Source: Anaerolineales bacterium (GTDB lineage Bacteria > Chloroflexota > Anaerolineae > 4572-78 > J111). From it: a stretch of 64,000 nucleotides of DNA. Of the stretch, positions 8,028 to 17,598 are shown in pieces (the stretch's first letter is position 1; each line of letters starts with the position of its first letter). Position numbers and translations under genes: made by a program. Below the pieces are notes generated by a model. The model worked only from the letters and a program-made list of their open reading frames with translations, was not told the origin of the DNA and ran no database searches. The stretch lies in the NCBI GenBank assembly GCA_015075185.1, contig JABTUW010000003.1, positions 930,001-994,000 on the forward strand, read 5' to 3'.

Positions 8028-9524
8028 TTATTGAAATTGGCTATTGAAAAAGTCTGAACACTGCGACGCGGGGAGCTGTCCGTTCAAGATGTTACGCATC
8101 CAGACGACCGAGTCGGTAAAGCTGGCTTGCCGTGTTTGAAAGTGGTTTACATCTGGGTAGAGCTTGTAGCTGACATTTTTGCCCAAGTTGCACAAGCGGG
8201 CTACAAAGCGTTCGTGGGTTTGCGGGGTAACAATGTTATCCGTCTCTCCGTGGAAGAGCACAATCGGCACATTCGTGTCAGATGAGTTGCCAACATAATT
8301 GAGCTCAAGCGCTTCTTTAAAGGCGGGAAATCTTTCGGCCAGCCGGTCGCCGTACAATGCCTCGAAAAATTCCGGCTGGTAGAGCAGCTTCGGGTCTGCC
8401 GGATAATACTCATAGGCTTCATCCACACATTTAGTTGAAGCATCGCTAAAAAAGGTGGGCACCCAATTAGGTAAAAATACGGCTTCGGGACTAATCACCT
8501 CATCCCCGTAATAGTTAAGATAAGCGTAGACAATGTAGGGGGCGAGCGGTGGCCGTTCGCGCAGTAGAGCCTCCACATTGGGTGCGGTGGCGTGGCCAAC
8601 CACACCCCTGATCGGCAGCTCCGGCGCGTAGCTACTGGCCTCATCCAGCGCGGCAAAAGCACCATGCCCGCCTTGGGAGTAACCTCCGTAAAAGACTGCC
8701 TGGGCAGGTCGCGCCAGAACGTTAGCCAGGAGGTTCTTGTTGAACACCTCGTAGGTGGCCCGCGTCGCATCAAGCATGATCGAGGCTTCGAGCCTGGCAA
8801 TAAAATAGTGGTGTTTGCGGGTTTGATCATCATAGCCTTGCCAATGGGGCAAGACGGTGATGAAACCCTGGGCCGCGTAGGAGAGCAGGTGGATCTGGTA
8901 TTGGCCCCAGTTGCGCCCGCGGCTATCCTCATCCAGCGGCGCGCACAAATTGCTGATCCCTGTTGTGCCGGCGCCGTAGACAAAGAGGGGAAACTCGGCC
9001 GGGGCGTCTACCCTGGGCACAAACATCTCGGCTCGAATCGAAACCCAGTGCCCCAGTTCATTTCTGCTCTTGAAGCGCACCTTAAAACGGTCAACCGCAA
9101 ATTGCGCCGGCGTCTGGTTGCTGGCCGGGTAAAATTTGGCCTGAAGCTGATTGATGGTTTCAACAGAAACGGTGGTTGCAAACTCCGCTTCCTTAACCAG
9201 CGAGTCAACGGTCAGCTCGGCTAAAGCGGCGGGTACGGGCGGCTCAATATCGAGGGTAGAGGGGGTGGAGGGAGGCTCGATGAGGGCTACAGCAGGGGAG
9301 GTAGGCGAAGGCTCAACCTCAGGTGCGGTCAGCTCGATTGCGTTGCTTATCACCGAAGTAGCAACGACTTCAGGGTTGGCAGGTTGGACAGCAATTGGCT
9401 CGGTCAGCTCGCCGGGATTTGGAGTGGTGTACCGGGCCATGTTTTCCGGCATCCGAATGGTGCATGCGATACTGACAAAAATAATCAGCAGCAATACGCT
9501 ATGAATTTGTTGGCGAACTTTCAT
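8028..9524 (-). CDS. Lipoprotein alpha/beta hydrolase, paralogue of the C-terminal domain at 4105-6456
   Basis: A 498-residue protein with a lipoprotein signal (hydrophobic stretch ending VSIAC near residue 21), a low-complexity Pro/Thr/Glu spacer to about residue 120, then a hydrolase domain. Shared blocks with the upstream fusion protein include YGAGTTG/YAPGTTG, GYSQGGHGAFAA/GYSSGGHAVFAA and YAPELP. The presumed nucleophile is the Ser of GYSQG, with Asp in GETDNI and His in DVNHF. It was probably duplicated from, or gave rise to, the hydrolase half of the neighbouring gene. The substrate is unknown; ester cleavage at the cell surface is the likely activity. Confidence 0.75.
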   Translation of the reverse strand: MKVRQQIHSVLLLIIFVSIACTIRMPENMARYTTPNPGELTEPIAVQPANPEVVATSVISNAIELTAPEVEPSPTSPAVALIEPPSTPSTLDIEPPVPAALAELTVDSLVKEAEFATTVSVETINQLQAKFYPASNQTPAQFAVDRFKVRFKSRNELGHWVSIRAEMFVPRVDAPAEFPLFVYGAGTTGISNLCAPLDEDSRGRNWGQYQIHLLSYAAQGFITVLPHWQGYDDQTRKHHYFIARLEASIMLDATRATYEVFNKNLLANVLARPAQAVFYGGYSQGGHGAFAALDEASSYAPELPIRGVVGHATAPNVEALLRERPPLAPYIVYAYLNYYGDEVISPEAVFLPNWVPTFFSDASTKCVDEAYEYYPADPKLLYQPEFFEALYGDRLAERFPAFKEALELNYVGNSSDTNVPIVLFHGETDNIVTPQTHERFVARLCNLGKNVSYKLYPDVNHFQTRQASFTDSVVWMRNILNGQLPASQCSDFFNSQFQ

Positions 9525-9683
9525 GAAGCTATATCTGTAAAACTATCGTTGACAATCGGTTGCCTATTATTCCACGGAAATTATTTTTGTCAAAAACCTT
9601 ATAGGCAAATGGCTTTACCCTTCATTCCTACTCAGGCCCCAAGCGAAAGCGGAAAAAGTACCTTTTCCTGTCTGGACAATAAC

Positions 9684-9710
9684 TTCACTCTAGTCTACAA
9701 TGGATATAAT
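9684..9710 (+). promoter_or_regulatory. possible promoter for the histidine kinase operon
   Basis: A perfect TATAAT (9705-9710) lies 88 bases before the kinase start. The best -35 candidate at normal spacing is only a rough TTCACT. The remainder of the 273-base gap (9525-9797) between two divergently oriented genes holds nothing else I can support. Confidence 0.35.
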
Positions 9711-9797
9711 TACCTAAGCCCTTATAAGGGTTATCCTCGTTCCTTATATCTGTAACGTCACACCGCCTCAGACGACAAGGCTTTCACCTTACTAACT

Positions 9798-11258
9798 ATG
9801 AAGCTACCCCGAATCTCGACCAATTTCTTTAGGCAGTTTGATCATCTCTTATTTCCACCCCCCAAGACCGACTTACCGCTCCATTCCAATCAGAGCATCA
9901 TTCTTAGGCAGGGCCGCGAGCGTATCCTGACGGCAATGCTGCGAGCAACGGCCGGGCTTGGTTTGTGCAGTTTACTTAATCTTCTGCCCAGATTGATCAG
10001 GGATGAGCAATGGATTTCCATCGCCATTTATCTCGCTTCTCTGGGGGCAATTTTGGTCGGTGCGATCAGCCGCCAGCTTGATTACCGGCTGCGAGCCAAC
10101 CTGTTTCTACTGATTGGGTATGGGATAGCTGTGCTTGATCTGGTTAACTATGGCCTGGGCGAGGATGCCCGGGTATTTCTCTTTGCCTTTGCTGTTGGCG
10201 CTATTATGCTGCTCGGTGCTTGGGTAGGACTGGGGGCGCTCGGTTTGAGTGTGCTGACTCTGGCTATCGTCGGTTGGCAAATAAGTACCGGCCAATTTGA
10301 GCCAGTATCCGGGAGTCATGTAGATTCTGGCATTTTGACTACGGAAGCGGTAATCTTCATCTGCATTAACTTTCTGCTGACCACCGGTTTGGTGATGGCT
10401 GCCCTCTATGTGCTCCTGCGTGATTTTGACATTGCCTGGCAGCGTGAACGGTTGGCCGTTAGCCAGGTGAAACAAGAACGGGACTTATTAGAATACCGCG
10501 TTGCTGAACGGACCGGCGAACTTGCTCAGGCCCGCGACCAGGCCCTGGCGGCCAGCCGCTTAAAAACCGAACTCCTGGCTAAAGTCAGTCACGAACTGCG
10601 GACCCCCCTCGGCGTCATCCTCGGCTTTACCGAAATGCTGCAACTCGGTATCTATGGCCCTCTTTCAGACAAGCAAAAACAGGTCGCAGTCGAGATTATG
10701 GACAGCACCTGTTCTCTAACCAGTCTGGTCAATGAATTGCTCGATCAGGCTCAACTCGATGCCGGAAGGTTAAAACTGAACACAAGCCCCTTCCCCCTGG
10801 CAGATCTGGTTGAAGGCACGTTATCCAAGATTGGTATTCTGGCCCAAACCAAAGGGTTGGCCTTAACCACAACCATCGCTCCTGATATGCCGGCTACTCT
10901 GTTCGGCGATCAAGCTCGTCTGCAGCAAATCCTGGTCAATCTGGTCGGCAATGCCGTCAAATTCACTGCAACCGGCACTGTCCGGGTCTGTTTCTACCGG
11001 CCCGATCCTGCCCATTGGGCCTTACAAGTCTCCGACACCGGTCCTGGCATTCCCATTGAGGCTCAAACTTACATCTTTGAGCCTTTCAGGCAAGTGGATG
11101 GCTCTACTACCCGGCAACACGACGGCGCCGGGCTAGGCTTGTCTATTGTCAAACAATTGATCACCTTGATGGGGGGTCAGATTGCTTTAGAAAGTGAGAT
11201 GGGACGAGGAAGCACTTTTACTGCTACATTCCCCTTAGAATTTATCGCGGAGAATTAA
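9798..11258 (+). CDS. Membrane histidine kinase
   Basis: A 486-residue sensor kinase. About five or six membrane helices occupy residues 45-210. A short coiled coil (QERDLLEYRVAERTGELAQA) leads to the HisKA domain, with phospho-acceptor His in SHELRTPLG near residue 265. The HATPase domain has N-box NLVGNAVKF, G1 DTGPGIP and G2 GAGLGLSIVKQL. There is no separate extracellular sensor domain, so the stimulus is probably sensed in or near the membrane. A single-domain response regulator follows 2 bases after the stop codon and is the obvious partner. Confidence 0.9.
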   Translation: MKLPRISTNFFRQFDHLLFPPPKTDLPLHSNQSIILRQGRERILTAMLRATAGLGLCSLLNLLPRLIRDEQWISIAIYLASLGAILVGAISRQLDYRLRANLFLLIGYGIAVLDLVNYGLGEDARVFLFAFAVGAIMLLGAWVGLGALGLSVLTLAIVGWQISTGQFEPVSGSHVDSGILTTEAVIFICINFLLTTGLVMAALYVLLRDFDIAWQRERLAVSQVKQERDLLEYRVAERTGELAQARDQALAASRLKTELLAKVSHELRTPLGVILGFTEMLQLGIYGPLSDKQKQVAVEIMDSTCSLTSLVNELLDQAQLDAGRLKLNTSPFPLADLVEGTLSKIGILAQTKGLALTTTIAPDMPATLFGDQARLQQILVNLVGNAVKFTATGTVRVCFYRPDPAHWALQVSDTGPGIPIEAQTYIFEPFRQVDGSTTRQHDGAGLGLSIVKQLITLMGGQIALESEMGRGSTFTATFPLEFIAEN

Positions 11259-11260
11259 CC

Positions 11261-11644
11261 ATGGCGGAGCGTCCGGCAGCTAAAAATCCGTTGGCCTTCA
11301 TTATCGAAGATAACGAATCCGTGGCCGAAGTATTCAAGATAGCCATAGAGCAGGCTGAATTTGAAACTGAAGTCATGCACGATGGTCAAACGGCTTTGGA
11401 GCGGCTGGCAACTGCGACTCCGGCGCTCGTTCTCTTAGATTTACATTTACCTTTTGTTTCTGGGGCTGAAATCCTGCGCTATATTCGTACTGAGCCGCAA
11501 TTGGCTAAGACTCGGGTAATATTAGCCACCGCGGACTTAATAAGGGCTGAAATCCTTGAGCATCAAGTAGATTTTGTACTGACCAAACCCTTTGGCTACA
11601 CCCGCTTGTACGAGCTAGCCAAAGAATTACGGGCATCTCTTTGA
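11261..11644 (+). CDS. Single-domain response regulator
   Basis: A 127-residue CheY-like receiver without an output domain. The acidic pair is in IIEDNE near residue 15, the phospho-acceptor Asp in LVLLDLHLP near residue 59, the conserved Thr in ILATAD and the Lys in LTKPFG near residue 109. GGAGAA precedes the ATG. It directly follows the membrane kinase and is presumably phosphorylated by it. Without a DNA-binding domain it must act through protein contacts or a phosphorelay. Confidence 0.9.
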   Translation: MAERPAAKNPLAFIIEDNESVAEVFKIAIEQAEFETEVMHDGQTALERLATATPALVLLDLHLPFVSGAEILRYIRTEPQLAKTRVILATADLIRAEILEHQVDFVLTKPFGYTRLYELAKELRASL

Positions 11645-11657
11645 AGGAACAGCGCTG

Positions 11658-12215
11658 ATGATTGACCACACACTTTTGACTAATCCCGGTATCCAGGTTG
11701 TCGCCATATTGGTTGGCGTCGTCGTCCTGATTGCCGGGCGCCAGCTTTTTTGGCTTTTTGTCGGCGCGGTTGGATTTGTAGTCGGCCTGTCCCTGGCCTT
11801 CCAATTGCTGGCCGACCAGCCGCCCTGGTTAATCTTGCTCGCCGCGGTACTCCTGGGTCTCGTCGGCATCGTCGTAGCTGTTTTTCTCCAGACCATCGCC
11901 GTTGGCCTGGCCGGATTTCTCATGGGAGGCTACGCCCTCACCTGGTTGGGGCAGCAGTTTAGCCTCGACCTGAGCCAGTGGGGCTGGCTCATCTTTGTGG
12001 TTGGCGGGGTAATGGGTGTGCTGCTGGCGATTTATCTCTTCGATGCCGCGTTGATTATCCTGTCGGCCTTAGCTGGAGCCAGCTTGATTGTTCAAGCCAT
12101 CAGCCTCGACCCGCTGGTGACAGTCATCCTGTTTCTGGTTTTGGTCCTGCTCGGCATTTTGATTCAAACCAGCACCCGGAGGGCTAAACCACCCGCCGAC
12201 CCAAACAGCGATTAG
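11658..12215 (+). CDS. Small polytopic membrane protein (DUF4203-like)
   Basis: A 185-residue protein made almost wholly of hydrophobic helices, six or seven by eye, with Gly/Val-rich segments and a short polar C-terminus. The pattern resembles DUF4203/TMEM198-like proteins, for which I know no firm function. It starts 13 bases after the response regulator with a GAAGGAA ribosome site, so it is probably in the same operon. It might take part in sensing, but nothing in the sequence proves that. Confidence 0.6.
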   Translation: MIDHTLLTNPGIQVVAILVGVVVLIAGRQLFWLFVGAVGFVVGLSLAFQLLADQPPWLILLAAVLLGLVGIVVAVFLQTIAVGLAGFLMGGYALTWLGQQFSLDLSQWGWLIFVVGGVMGVLLAIYLFDAALIILSALAGASLIVQAISLDPLVTVILFLVLVLLGILIQTSTRRAKPPADPNSD

Positions 12216-12222
12216 CCACTAT

Positions 12223-12726
12223 TCAGCGCCCTGCCAGGATGCGCCGATATTGACCGCGATAGTACAACAGCGGGTTAGCGGGGTTTTCGGCCCGGTATAG
12301 CCCGATGACCCGGCCCACAACAATCCAATGGTCGCCGCCTTCCAGAAATTCCCTGGTACGGCAGGCAATCGCTCCAATAGCCCCTTCCAGGCGCGGGCCA
12401 CCCAGCCAAGGGATGAATGTAAAAGCGGGAGGCTCTGGATGGGGCCACATGTGGGCAAAGTAACTGGATAAATTCTGCTGCTGTTCGCTTAAAATATTGA
12501 TCGAAAATCCATCGGTCTGGCGCAGGAAACTCATCAAGTGCGCTTCTTTTTGCACACAAACCAGCACCAACATCGGCTCTAACGAAACAGAAGTGACTGC
12601 ATTGGCAGTCATCCCGTAAACCTCACCCTCAGCTTCGACCGCTACGACTGTCACCCCGGTGGCAAACAAACCAATCGTGTTACGAAATACCCGGCTATCA
12701 ACAACTTCTTCGATCAGGTTAGTCAC
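12223..12726 (-). CDS. Flavin reductase-like FMN-binding protein
   Basis: A 167-residue protein of the flavin reductase/HpaC split-barrel family. It shows the N-terminal FRNTIGLFATGVTVVA block, GMTANAVTSVSLEPMLVLVCV, which lines the FMN site, and a late GGDHWIVVGRVI with the conserved His. Members reduce FMN with NAD(P)H, often for a partner monooxygenase. I chose GTG at 12726 because AGAGGAAAG lies just upstream and homology begins there; a longer reading to 12813 adds only unconserved residues. No partner monooxygenase is nearby. It ends 7 bases from the convergent membrane-protein gene. Confidence 0.85.
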   Translation of the reverse strand: MTNLIEEVVDSRVFRNTIGLFATGVTVVAVEAEGEVYGMTANAVTSVSLEPMLVLVCVQKEAHLMSFLRQTDGFSINILSEQQQNLSSYFAHMWPHPEPPAFTFIPWLGGPRLEGAIGAIACRTREFLEGGDHWIVVGRVIGLYRAENPANPLLYYRGQYRRILAGR

Positions 12727-12919
12727 GTCTTTCCTCTGTAAATTAAGCTGAGGGAAGATTATAGCACAGATGCTATGGAATGGACATAACTCTAGAGCCT
12801 CACCTGTCAGCAAAAAGGGCTATTTTTATTGCCAAAGCCCGGTTAACTGGATAAAATTTGTACATTAACCACATTCTTCGAATAAATCCGAATTAAAGCG
12901 TGTCAAGCAAAGTTACTTG

Positions 12920-12928
12920 TGCTATAAT
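12920..12928 (+). promoter_or_regulatory. extended -10 promoter, apparently leaderless
   Basis: TGCTATAAT (12920-12928) is a perfect extended -10 element. Its end is only 7 bases from the ATG at 12936, so transcription should begin at or within a base or two of the start codon. No Shine-Dalgarno sequence lies between them. Both points suggest a leaderless mRNA. Confidence 0.65.
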
Positions 12929-12935
12929 CTAATCT

Positions 12936-13907
12936 ATGAGAGTCGCCAAAGTTCCGCTCAACCAGGCTGCCGGTCACATTCTACTCCATAATCAAGCTGG
13001 TCCGGATGGCCGCAAAGCCCTTAAAAAAGGCCAACGTCTGACTGCCGCCGATATTACCCTCTTACGAGACCTGGGCCGCGAGCAAGTTTATATCGCCATC
13101 CTGGCCCAAGACGACCTCGACGAAAATGAAGCGGCTCGCCGCCTGGGGCAAATCATGACGAGCCAGGGCCTTGAACCGAGCAGCGCCACCACCGGCCGGG
13201 TCAACCTCATGGCCACCCTCACGGGATTGTTTAAGGTTAACGTCGAAAGTCTCATGGCTTTCAACGATATTATCGGCATTACCCTGGCCACAATTCCCAA
13301 CCACACTGTGGTGCAGCCAAAAACAATGGTCGGCACGATCAAGATTATCCCTTACGGCCTGCCCCGCGCCGATCTGGCGGCTGCCGAAGCGATTGCCGGC
13401 GCATCTCGCCTGGTGGAAGTCAAGCCGTTTGTGGTCCAGCAGGCCGTTTTGATCACTACCGGCAGCGTCACAGCCCGTGAAAAAGTGATTGAAAGCTTTA
13501 CCCCGGCCCTGCGCGACCGGCTGGCCGGATACAAAACCGCGCTCCTTGAAGGCCCTTATGTGCCCGAAGATGAAGATGAGATCAGTCAGGCTTTGCAATG
13601 GGCTTTGCACAGCGGCGCTAAAATGATCCTCGTCGCCGGGGAAACTTCGATTATGGATGTTGACGACATCACGCCCCGGGCCATTAAGGCTGTTGGCGGC
13701 GAAGTTGTGCATTACGGCATGCCGGTCGAACCGGGGAATCTTATGCTGCTGGCCTATTGCGGCGACATTCCTATCGTCGGCGCGCCGGGCTGCGCGAAAA
13801 GCAGAGGCTATAACGTGGTGGACATGGTTTTGCCCCGCCTGGCTGTCGGAGAACGCTTGACCCGCCGCGATTTGATCGCCCTGGGCCACGGGGGGTTGCT
13901 CAAATGA
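12936..13907 (+). CDS. Molybdopterin-binding (MoeA-like) protein
   Basis: A 323-residue protein with a short N-terminal MoeA-like segment (VPLNQAAGHILLHN), a variable middle and a MogA/MoeA-type molybdopterin-binding core. The core includes VLITTGSV, AKMILVAGETSIMDVDDITP and PGNLMLLAYCGDIPIVGAPGCAKS. The Gly/Asp-rich loops match the substrate-binding side of that fold. It is shorter than MoeA (about 400 residues) and lacks MoeA domain IV. Related proteins accompany molybdenum hydroxylases and nucleotidyltransferases, but none is in this window. Whether it inserts molybdenum or only binds cofactor is unclear. Confidence 0.75.
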   Translation: MRVAKVPLNQAAGHILLHNQAGPDGRKALKKGQRLTAADITLLRDLGREQVYIAILAQDDLDENEAARRLGQIMTSQGLEPSSATTGRVNLMATLTGLFKVNVESLMAFNDIIGITLATIPNHTVVQPKTMVGTIKIIPYGLPRADLAAAEAIAGASRLVEVKPFVVQQAVLITTGSVTAREKVIESFTPALRDRLAGYKTALLEGPYVPEDEDEISQALQWALHSGAKMILVAGETSIMDVDDITPRAIKAVGGEVVHYGMPVEPGNLMLLAYCGDIPIVGAPGCAKSRGYNVVDMVLPRLAVGERLTRRDLIALGHGGLLK

Positions 13908-13929
13908 CCGGCGCTGCCTGGGTGATAAT

Positions 13930-15803
13930 TTGAACCGGCATGGTTTGGCCAGGTGGAGCGGCTGGACCTACCTGGCCTGGCTTTGGTTGTTGGCCCTTTT
14001 AAGTGTGGCCTGCCAAACCCAACCGAATCAAGTTTTTATTGAAGTGGATGGCGGTCGTCAAGCCTTGACGACCCAGGCCGCGACTGTGCGCGAAGCCCTG
14101 GCGGAAGCCAAAGTTGAACTTGGGCCGCTGGACCGGGTCAAGCCTGACCTGTACACCCAATTAGAACCGGGATTGGCCATCGCCATTACCCGGGTAAAAG
14201 AAGAAATTGAAACCAGGCGAGAAATTGTTCCCTTTGAGCGGCAGACGATCACCAACGAAGCCCTGGCCATGGGCGAAACGCGGGTCTCGCAGCTTGGGGT
14301 AAATGGCGAAGACGAAATCACCATTCGGGTGGTTTATGAAAATGGCGTAGAGGTCAGCCGGACTGAGGTATCACGGGCCACGGTGATCCAGCCGGCGCCG
14401 GAGATCCTGGTAGTTGGGCCGCAGGGTGAGCTGCCTTCGACCCCCATTGAGGGGACGATTGCCTATATTGCTAACGGCAATGCCTGGCTGATGCGGGATA
14501 GCAGCGGCAGCCGCCGCCCCTTGACCACCGCCGGCGATCTGGATGGCCGGGTGTTTAGCCTTTCACCCGACGGCCGCCAGTTGCTCTACACACGTGCGCT
14601 CAGCGACGAAATTGACCTGCCGCTCAACGAGATGTGGCTGGCCTCAACCACCATTGTCGGCGAAGCGCCGATTACGCTTGGCCTTCAAGGGGTGCTCTAT
14701 GCCGAGTGGTCGCCGGTTATTAGCCAACCCTTGCTGGCCTACAGCACGGCGGAGCGGACAGCCAGCCCGCCCGGCTGGCGAGCCAACAATGATTTATGGC
14801 TGTATCGGCCGACTCGCCCGCCGCTGAGCGGCGAAGCAAAAACCAAAGCGGTCGAAGTGATTCCGCCCAATACCCAGGGACTTTATCCCTGGTGGGGCAC
14901 TACCTTTTGCCTGGTCGCCCGACGGCGCCGTCTGGCCTATGCTGGGCCGACCAAATCGGGGTGATTGATCTTAAAACCGAAAGCCCGGTCAGCCACCACC
15001 ATCACGCCCCTGGTTGACTTTGTCCCGCTCAAAACTTTCAGTGATTGGGTCTGGCTGCCGGGGCTGAGTTGGTCGCCTGATGGTCAATTTCTGGCCGCCG
15101 TCGTTCATGGCCCGCCCCAGGCCGGCGAGCCAGCCGAAGAAAGCCAGGTCTTTGATTTGTGGCTTCTGGGCCTGGATAACGGCATTTCGGCTAAAGTGAG
15201 CCAGCAGGTGGGCATCATGGGCTAATCCGGCCTGGGGCAAAATGGGAATTGCTTTCGGGCGGCCACAGACCCCTTCAATCGGCTACCGGCCGCTACTTCA
15301 TCAAGTTAATAGATCGAGACGGCAGCAACCAACGCCAGCTCTTTCCCTTCCGCGAGGAGTTGGGCGTACAGCTACCGCAACTGGTTTGGTCCGCCGAGGG
15401 TGAAACCTTGCTCTTTACTTATAACGGAAATTTGTATATGATAGATAGGAATGGCACGCCGCCCAAGCAGCTTACCGCCGATGGTCAGGCCAGCCATCCG
15501 CAGTGGGTTTCGGCTGCACCTTTGATTACCAGCCTTACCAGCACGACAACTTTGACCGGCTCAGGTTCGATCACCACCGGTTCTACCGTCTTTCCGGTGA
15601 CGCCGGCCCCCACCTTAGAAGTGACTGTTACACCAACACAATCAATTACCCGGAGCGTGACGCCAACCGTGACCCTGACCCCTACTCCCATCCCCGCTAC
15701 TCCGCCAGCCTCTCCGGCTGTACCAACCATTCCCGCTGCCGATACAGCAACCATTACACCCTCGCTCAAACCGGAAGAGAACGAAGGAACGGATCCCCCG
15801 TGA
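13930..15803 (+). pseudogene. Frameshifted lipoprotein: DUF348, G5 and TolB-like propeller
   Basis: The first 345 codons from a TTG start give a lipoprotein (lipobox LSVAC near residue 29) with a DUF348-like unit (EVDGGRQALTTQAATVREAL), a G5 domain (residues about 100-160) and the start of a beta propeller (FSLSPDGRQLLYTR). From about 14895 to 15285 the reading must change frame about six times to recover propeller motifs such as FAWSPDG, IGVIDLKTESPV, LSWSPDGQFLAAV and SATGRYFIKLIDRDG. The last part (to 15803) is in one frame and ends in a Pro/Thr tail. Each break can be explained by one base gained or lost. The intact gene would encode a secreted surface protein of about 620 residues that may bind cell wall. 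Confidence 0.65.
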
Positions 15804-17413
15804 ACAAACAATCTACCATTTTAATCATGGATGAAGATCCAGAAACTCTGGAACAGCTTCAAACCACCCTACAGCGAGCGGGCTACAACGTATTGGTCGC
15901 CGTAGATGGGCATGCTGCGCTGCGTCTGGCGCACAGTAGAAAACCGGATTTAATTGTGTCTGATTTGCTGCTGACCGGTCTGGACAGCTATCAGGTTTGG
16001 AAAGCTTTCCGTGCGGATAAAGAAAATGTAGCAGCACCCATTCTGGTCATCAGTGCCTTGAATATTCCCGCCAGCAATGAGCCATGGCGGCCCAGCCCCA
16101 ATGCCGAGTGGCAGCTCCTCTCTTATGACGCCTTTTTACCCAAGCCAATAGACTTAAGACGCTTTCTCCGCGTAGTTCAAAAGCTGCTGGCTCCGGCTCA
16201 AACCCAAACTATCGCCAGCGGGCCAAGCACCATTTTGGCTATTGAAGATAAAGAAACTCAAAGAGCTTTGGCTTCCATCCTGAGCAATAACGATTTTGGG
16301 GTAGAAACACCCGCCTCATTGAGCGAGGCGTTGCAGTTGAGCAGAGCTGTGCCTCCGGCAGCCCTGCTGGTAGATTGCCGTACTCGCAGCGAAGCTACAA
16401 AAAATTTCGTGGTCCAAACTCGCCGCTTTGTGCCTAACACGGTGATCATCGCCTTAATTGACCCTCAGGGTGCTTTTGAAGAGGGCCTGGAAAGCCTCTG
16501 TGATAGTTTTTTAGCCGTGCCTCTGCATCCCACGCGGATCGTCCTGTCCATCAACCGCATCCTTGATCATGTAGGCATGAAGCACCGTACCAGAGCCATC
16601 AGCAACCAGTTGATTACCACCAATCAGGACCTGCTTGATACGCAGCAAGTCCTCCGCGCCCAAAACGAAGAGTTACAACATATCAACAATCAACTGCGCG
16701 AGTTGAGCGCGCTGAAAGAAACGTTGACCGGCATGATTGTCCACGATCTTAAAGCACCGCTGGGGGCGGTGTTGGGAGCGATCAATTTTTTAATTACCGA
16801 CCCTGACCTTAACTTGACCAGCACCCACGCCCGGCTGTTAACCGCCGCCAATGCTGCGGGCGACCAATTGCTGCGCCTGACCGAAACGCTTTTGGAGGGG
16901 CAGCGTTTGGAAGATGGCCATCTCAAGCCGGACATAGAACCCTTTGAACTCCCCGCCTTAATAGATGTTAGCCTGCACCGGGTTTCGCCATTGTTAACGA
17001 TGAGCCAGCTCGAGGTGCAGTATACGTTCGCCGATAACCTGCCCACCGCCTTTGCCGACCCGCATATTAGCCAGCGCATCGTCGAAAACCTGCTGGATAA
17101 TGCTATTAAATTTTCACCGCCCCGGAGCGCCATCACCATTAACGTCACCTCTGACGGGAAAATGATTACCGTTAGCATCACCGACCAAGGCCCCGGTATT
17201 CCTAAAGACCGCCAGCAAGAGATTTTTGACCGCTTTGCCCAAATCAAGAATGCCGCCTCTCCCTCTACCCGCGCCGGATTCGGCCTGGGATTGACATTTT
17301 GTAACCTGGCCACCCAGGCGATGGGCGGCTCTATTTGGGTTGAGAGTGACGGCGAGTCCGGCACCACCTTTCTCTTTACCCTGCCCGTCTATGAAGATGA
17401 AACAACGATGTAA
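15800..17413 (+). CDS. Hybrid histidine kinase with N-terminal receiver domains
   Basis: A 537-residue cytoplasmic protein. Residues 5-130 form a receiver (LIMDEDPE, Asp in LIVSDLLL, Lys in FLPKPID). Residues 140-260 look like a second, degenerate receiver that has LLVDCRT but lacks the full acidic pocket. A coiled coil leads to HisKA with His in MIVHDLKAPLG near residue 315, followed by HATPase (NLLDNAIKFS, DQGPGIPKD, GFGLGLTFC). GTG at 15800 is the likely start: it overlaps the upstream stop codon as GTGA and follows AAGGA. Upstream residues in this frame are unrelated. It probably integrates signals from another kinase. Confidence 0.85.
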   Translation: MNKQSTILIMDEDPETLEQLQTTLQRAGYNVLVAVDGHAALRLAHSRKPDLIVSDLLLTGLDSYQVWKAFRADKENVAAPILVISALNIPASNEPWRPSPNAEWQLLSYDAFLPKPIDLRRFLRVVQKLLAPAQTQTIASGPSTILAIEDKETQRALASILSNNDFGVETPASLSEALQLSRAVPPAALLVDCRTRSEATKNFVVQTRRFVPNTVIIALIDPQGAFEEGLESLCDSFLAVPLHPTRIVLSINRILDHVGMKHRTRAISNQLITTNQDLLDTQQVLRAQNEELQHINNQLRELSALKETLTGMIVHDLKAPLGAVLGAINFLITDPDLNLTSTHARLLTAANAAGDQLLRLTETLLEGQRLEDGHLKPDIEPFELPALIDVSLHRVSPLLTMSQLEVQYTFADNLPTAFADPHISQRIVENLLDNAIKFSPPRSAITINVTSDGKMITVSITDQGPGIPKDRQQEIFDRFAQIKNAASPSTRAGFGLGLTFCNLATQAMGGSIWVESDGESGTTFLFTLPVYEDETTM

Positions 17414-17419
17414 AGTAAC

Positions 17420-17460
17420 GGCGGGGCTTGCCCCCGCCTGGGGCGACCACAAGTGTCGCC
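17420..17460. repeat. double-hairpin intergenic repeat
   Basis: Two GC-rich stem-loops lie in tandem just after the hybrid kinase stop: GGCGGGG/CCCCGCC with a 5-base loop (17420-17438) and GGCGAC/GTCGCC with a 7-base loop (17442-17460). The core, with GGCGACCACAAG, looks like a widely dispersed bacterial intergenic repeat. It could also act as a terminator, although no T-run follows directly. Confidence 0.55.
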
Positions 17461-17598
17461 GCTACGATTTTCGCTTTTGGTTGTCAAAATTCATTAGAGC
17501 GTTCTTTCCAACCATCTTCTAACATTTTTCAAAGTGAGTTCCTACGTTTTTGCCCTAGTATAGGCTGGTAAAATTATTATTCCATTGAGGAGAAAAAA

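Noticed and set aside
8592..9224. + strand frame opposite the lipoprotein hydrolase
   Set aside because: Antisense shadow; the - strand frame has catalytic motifs and a lipoprotein signal.
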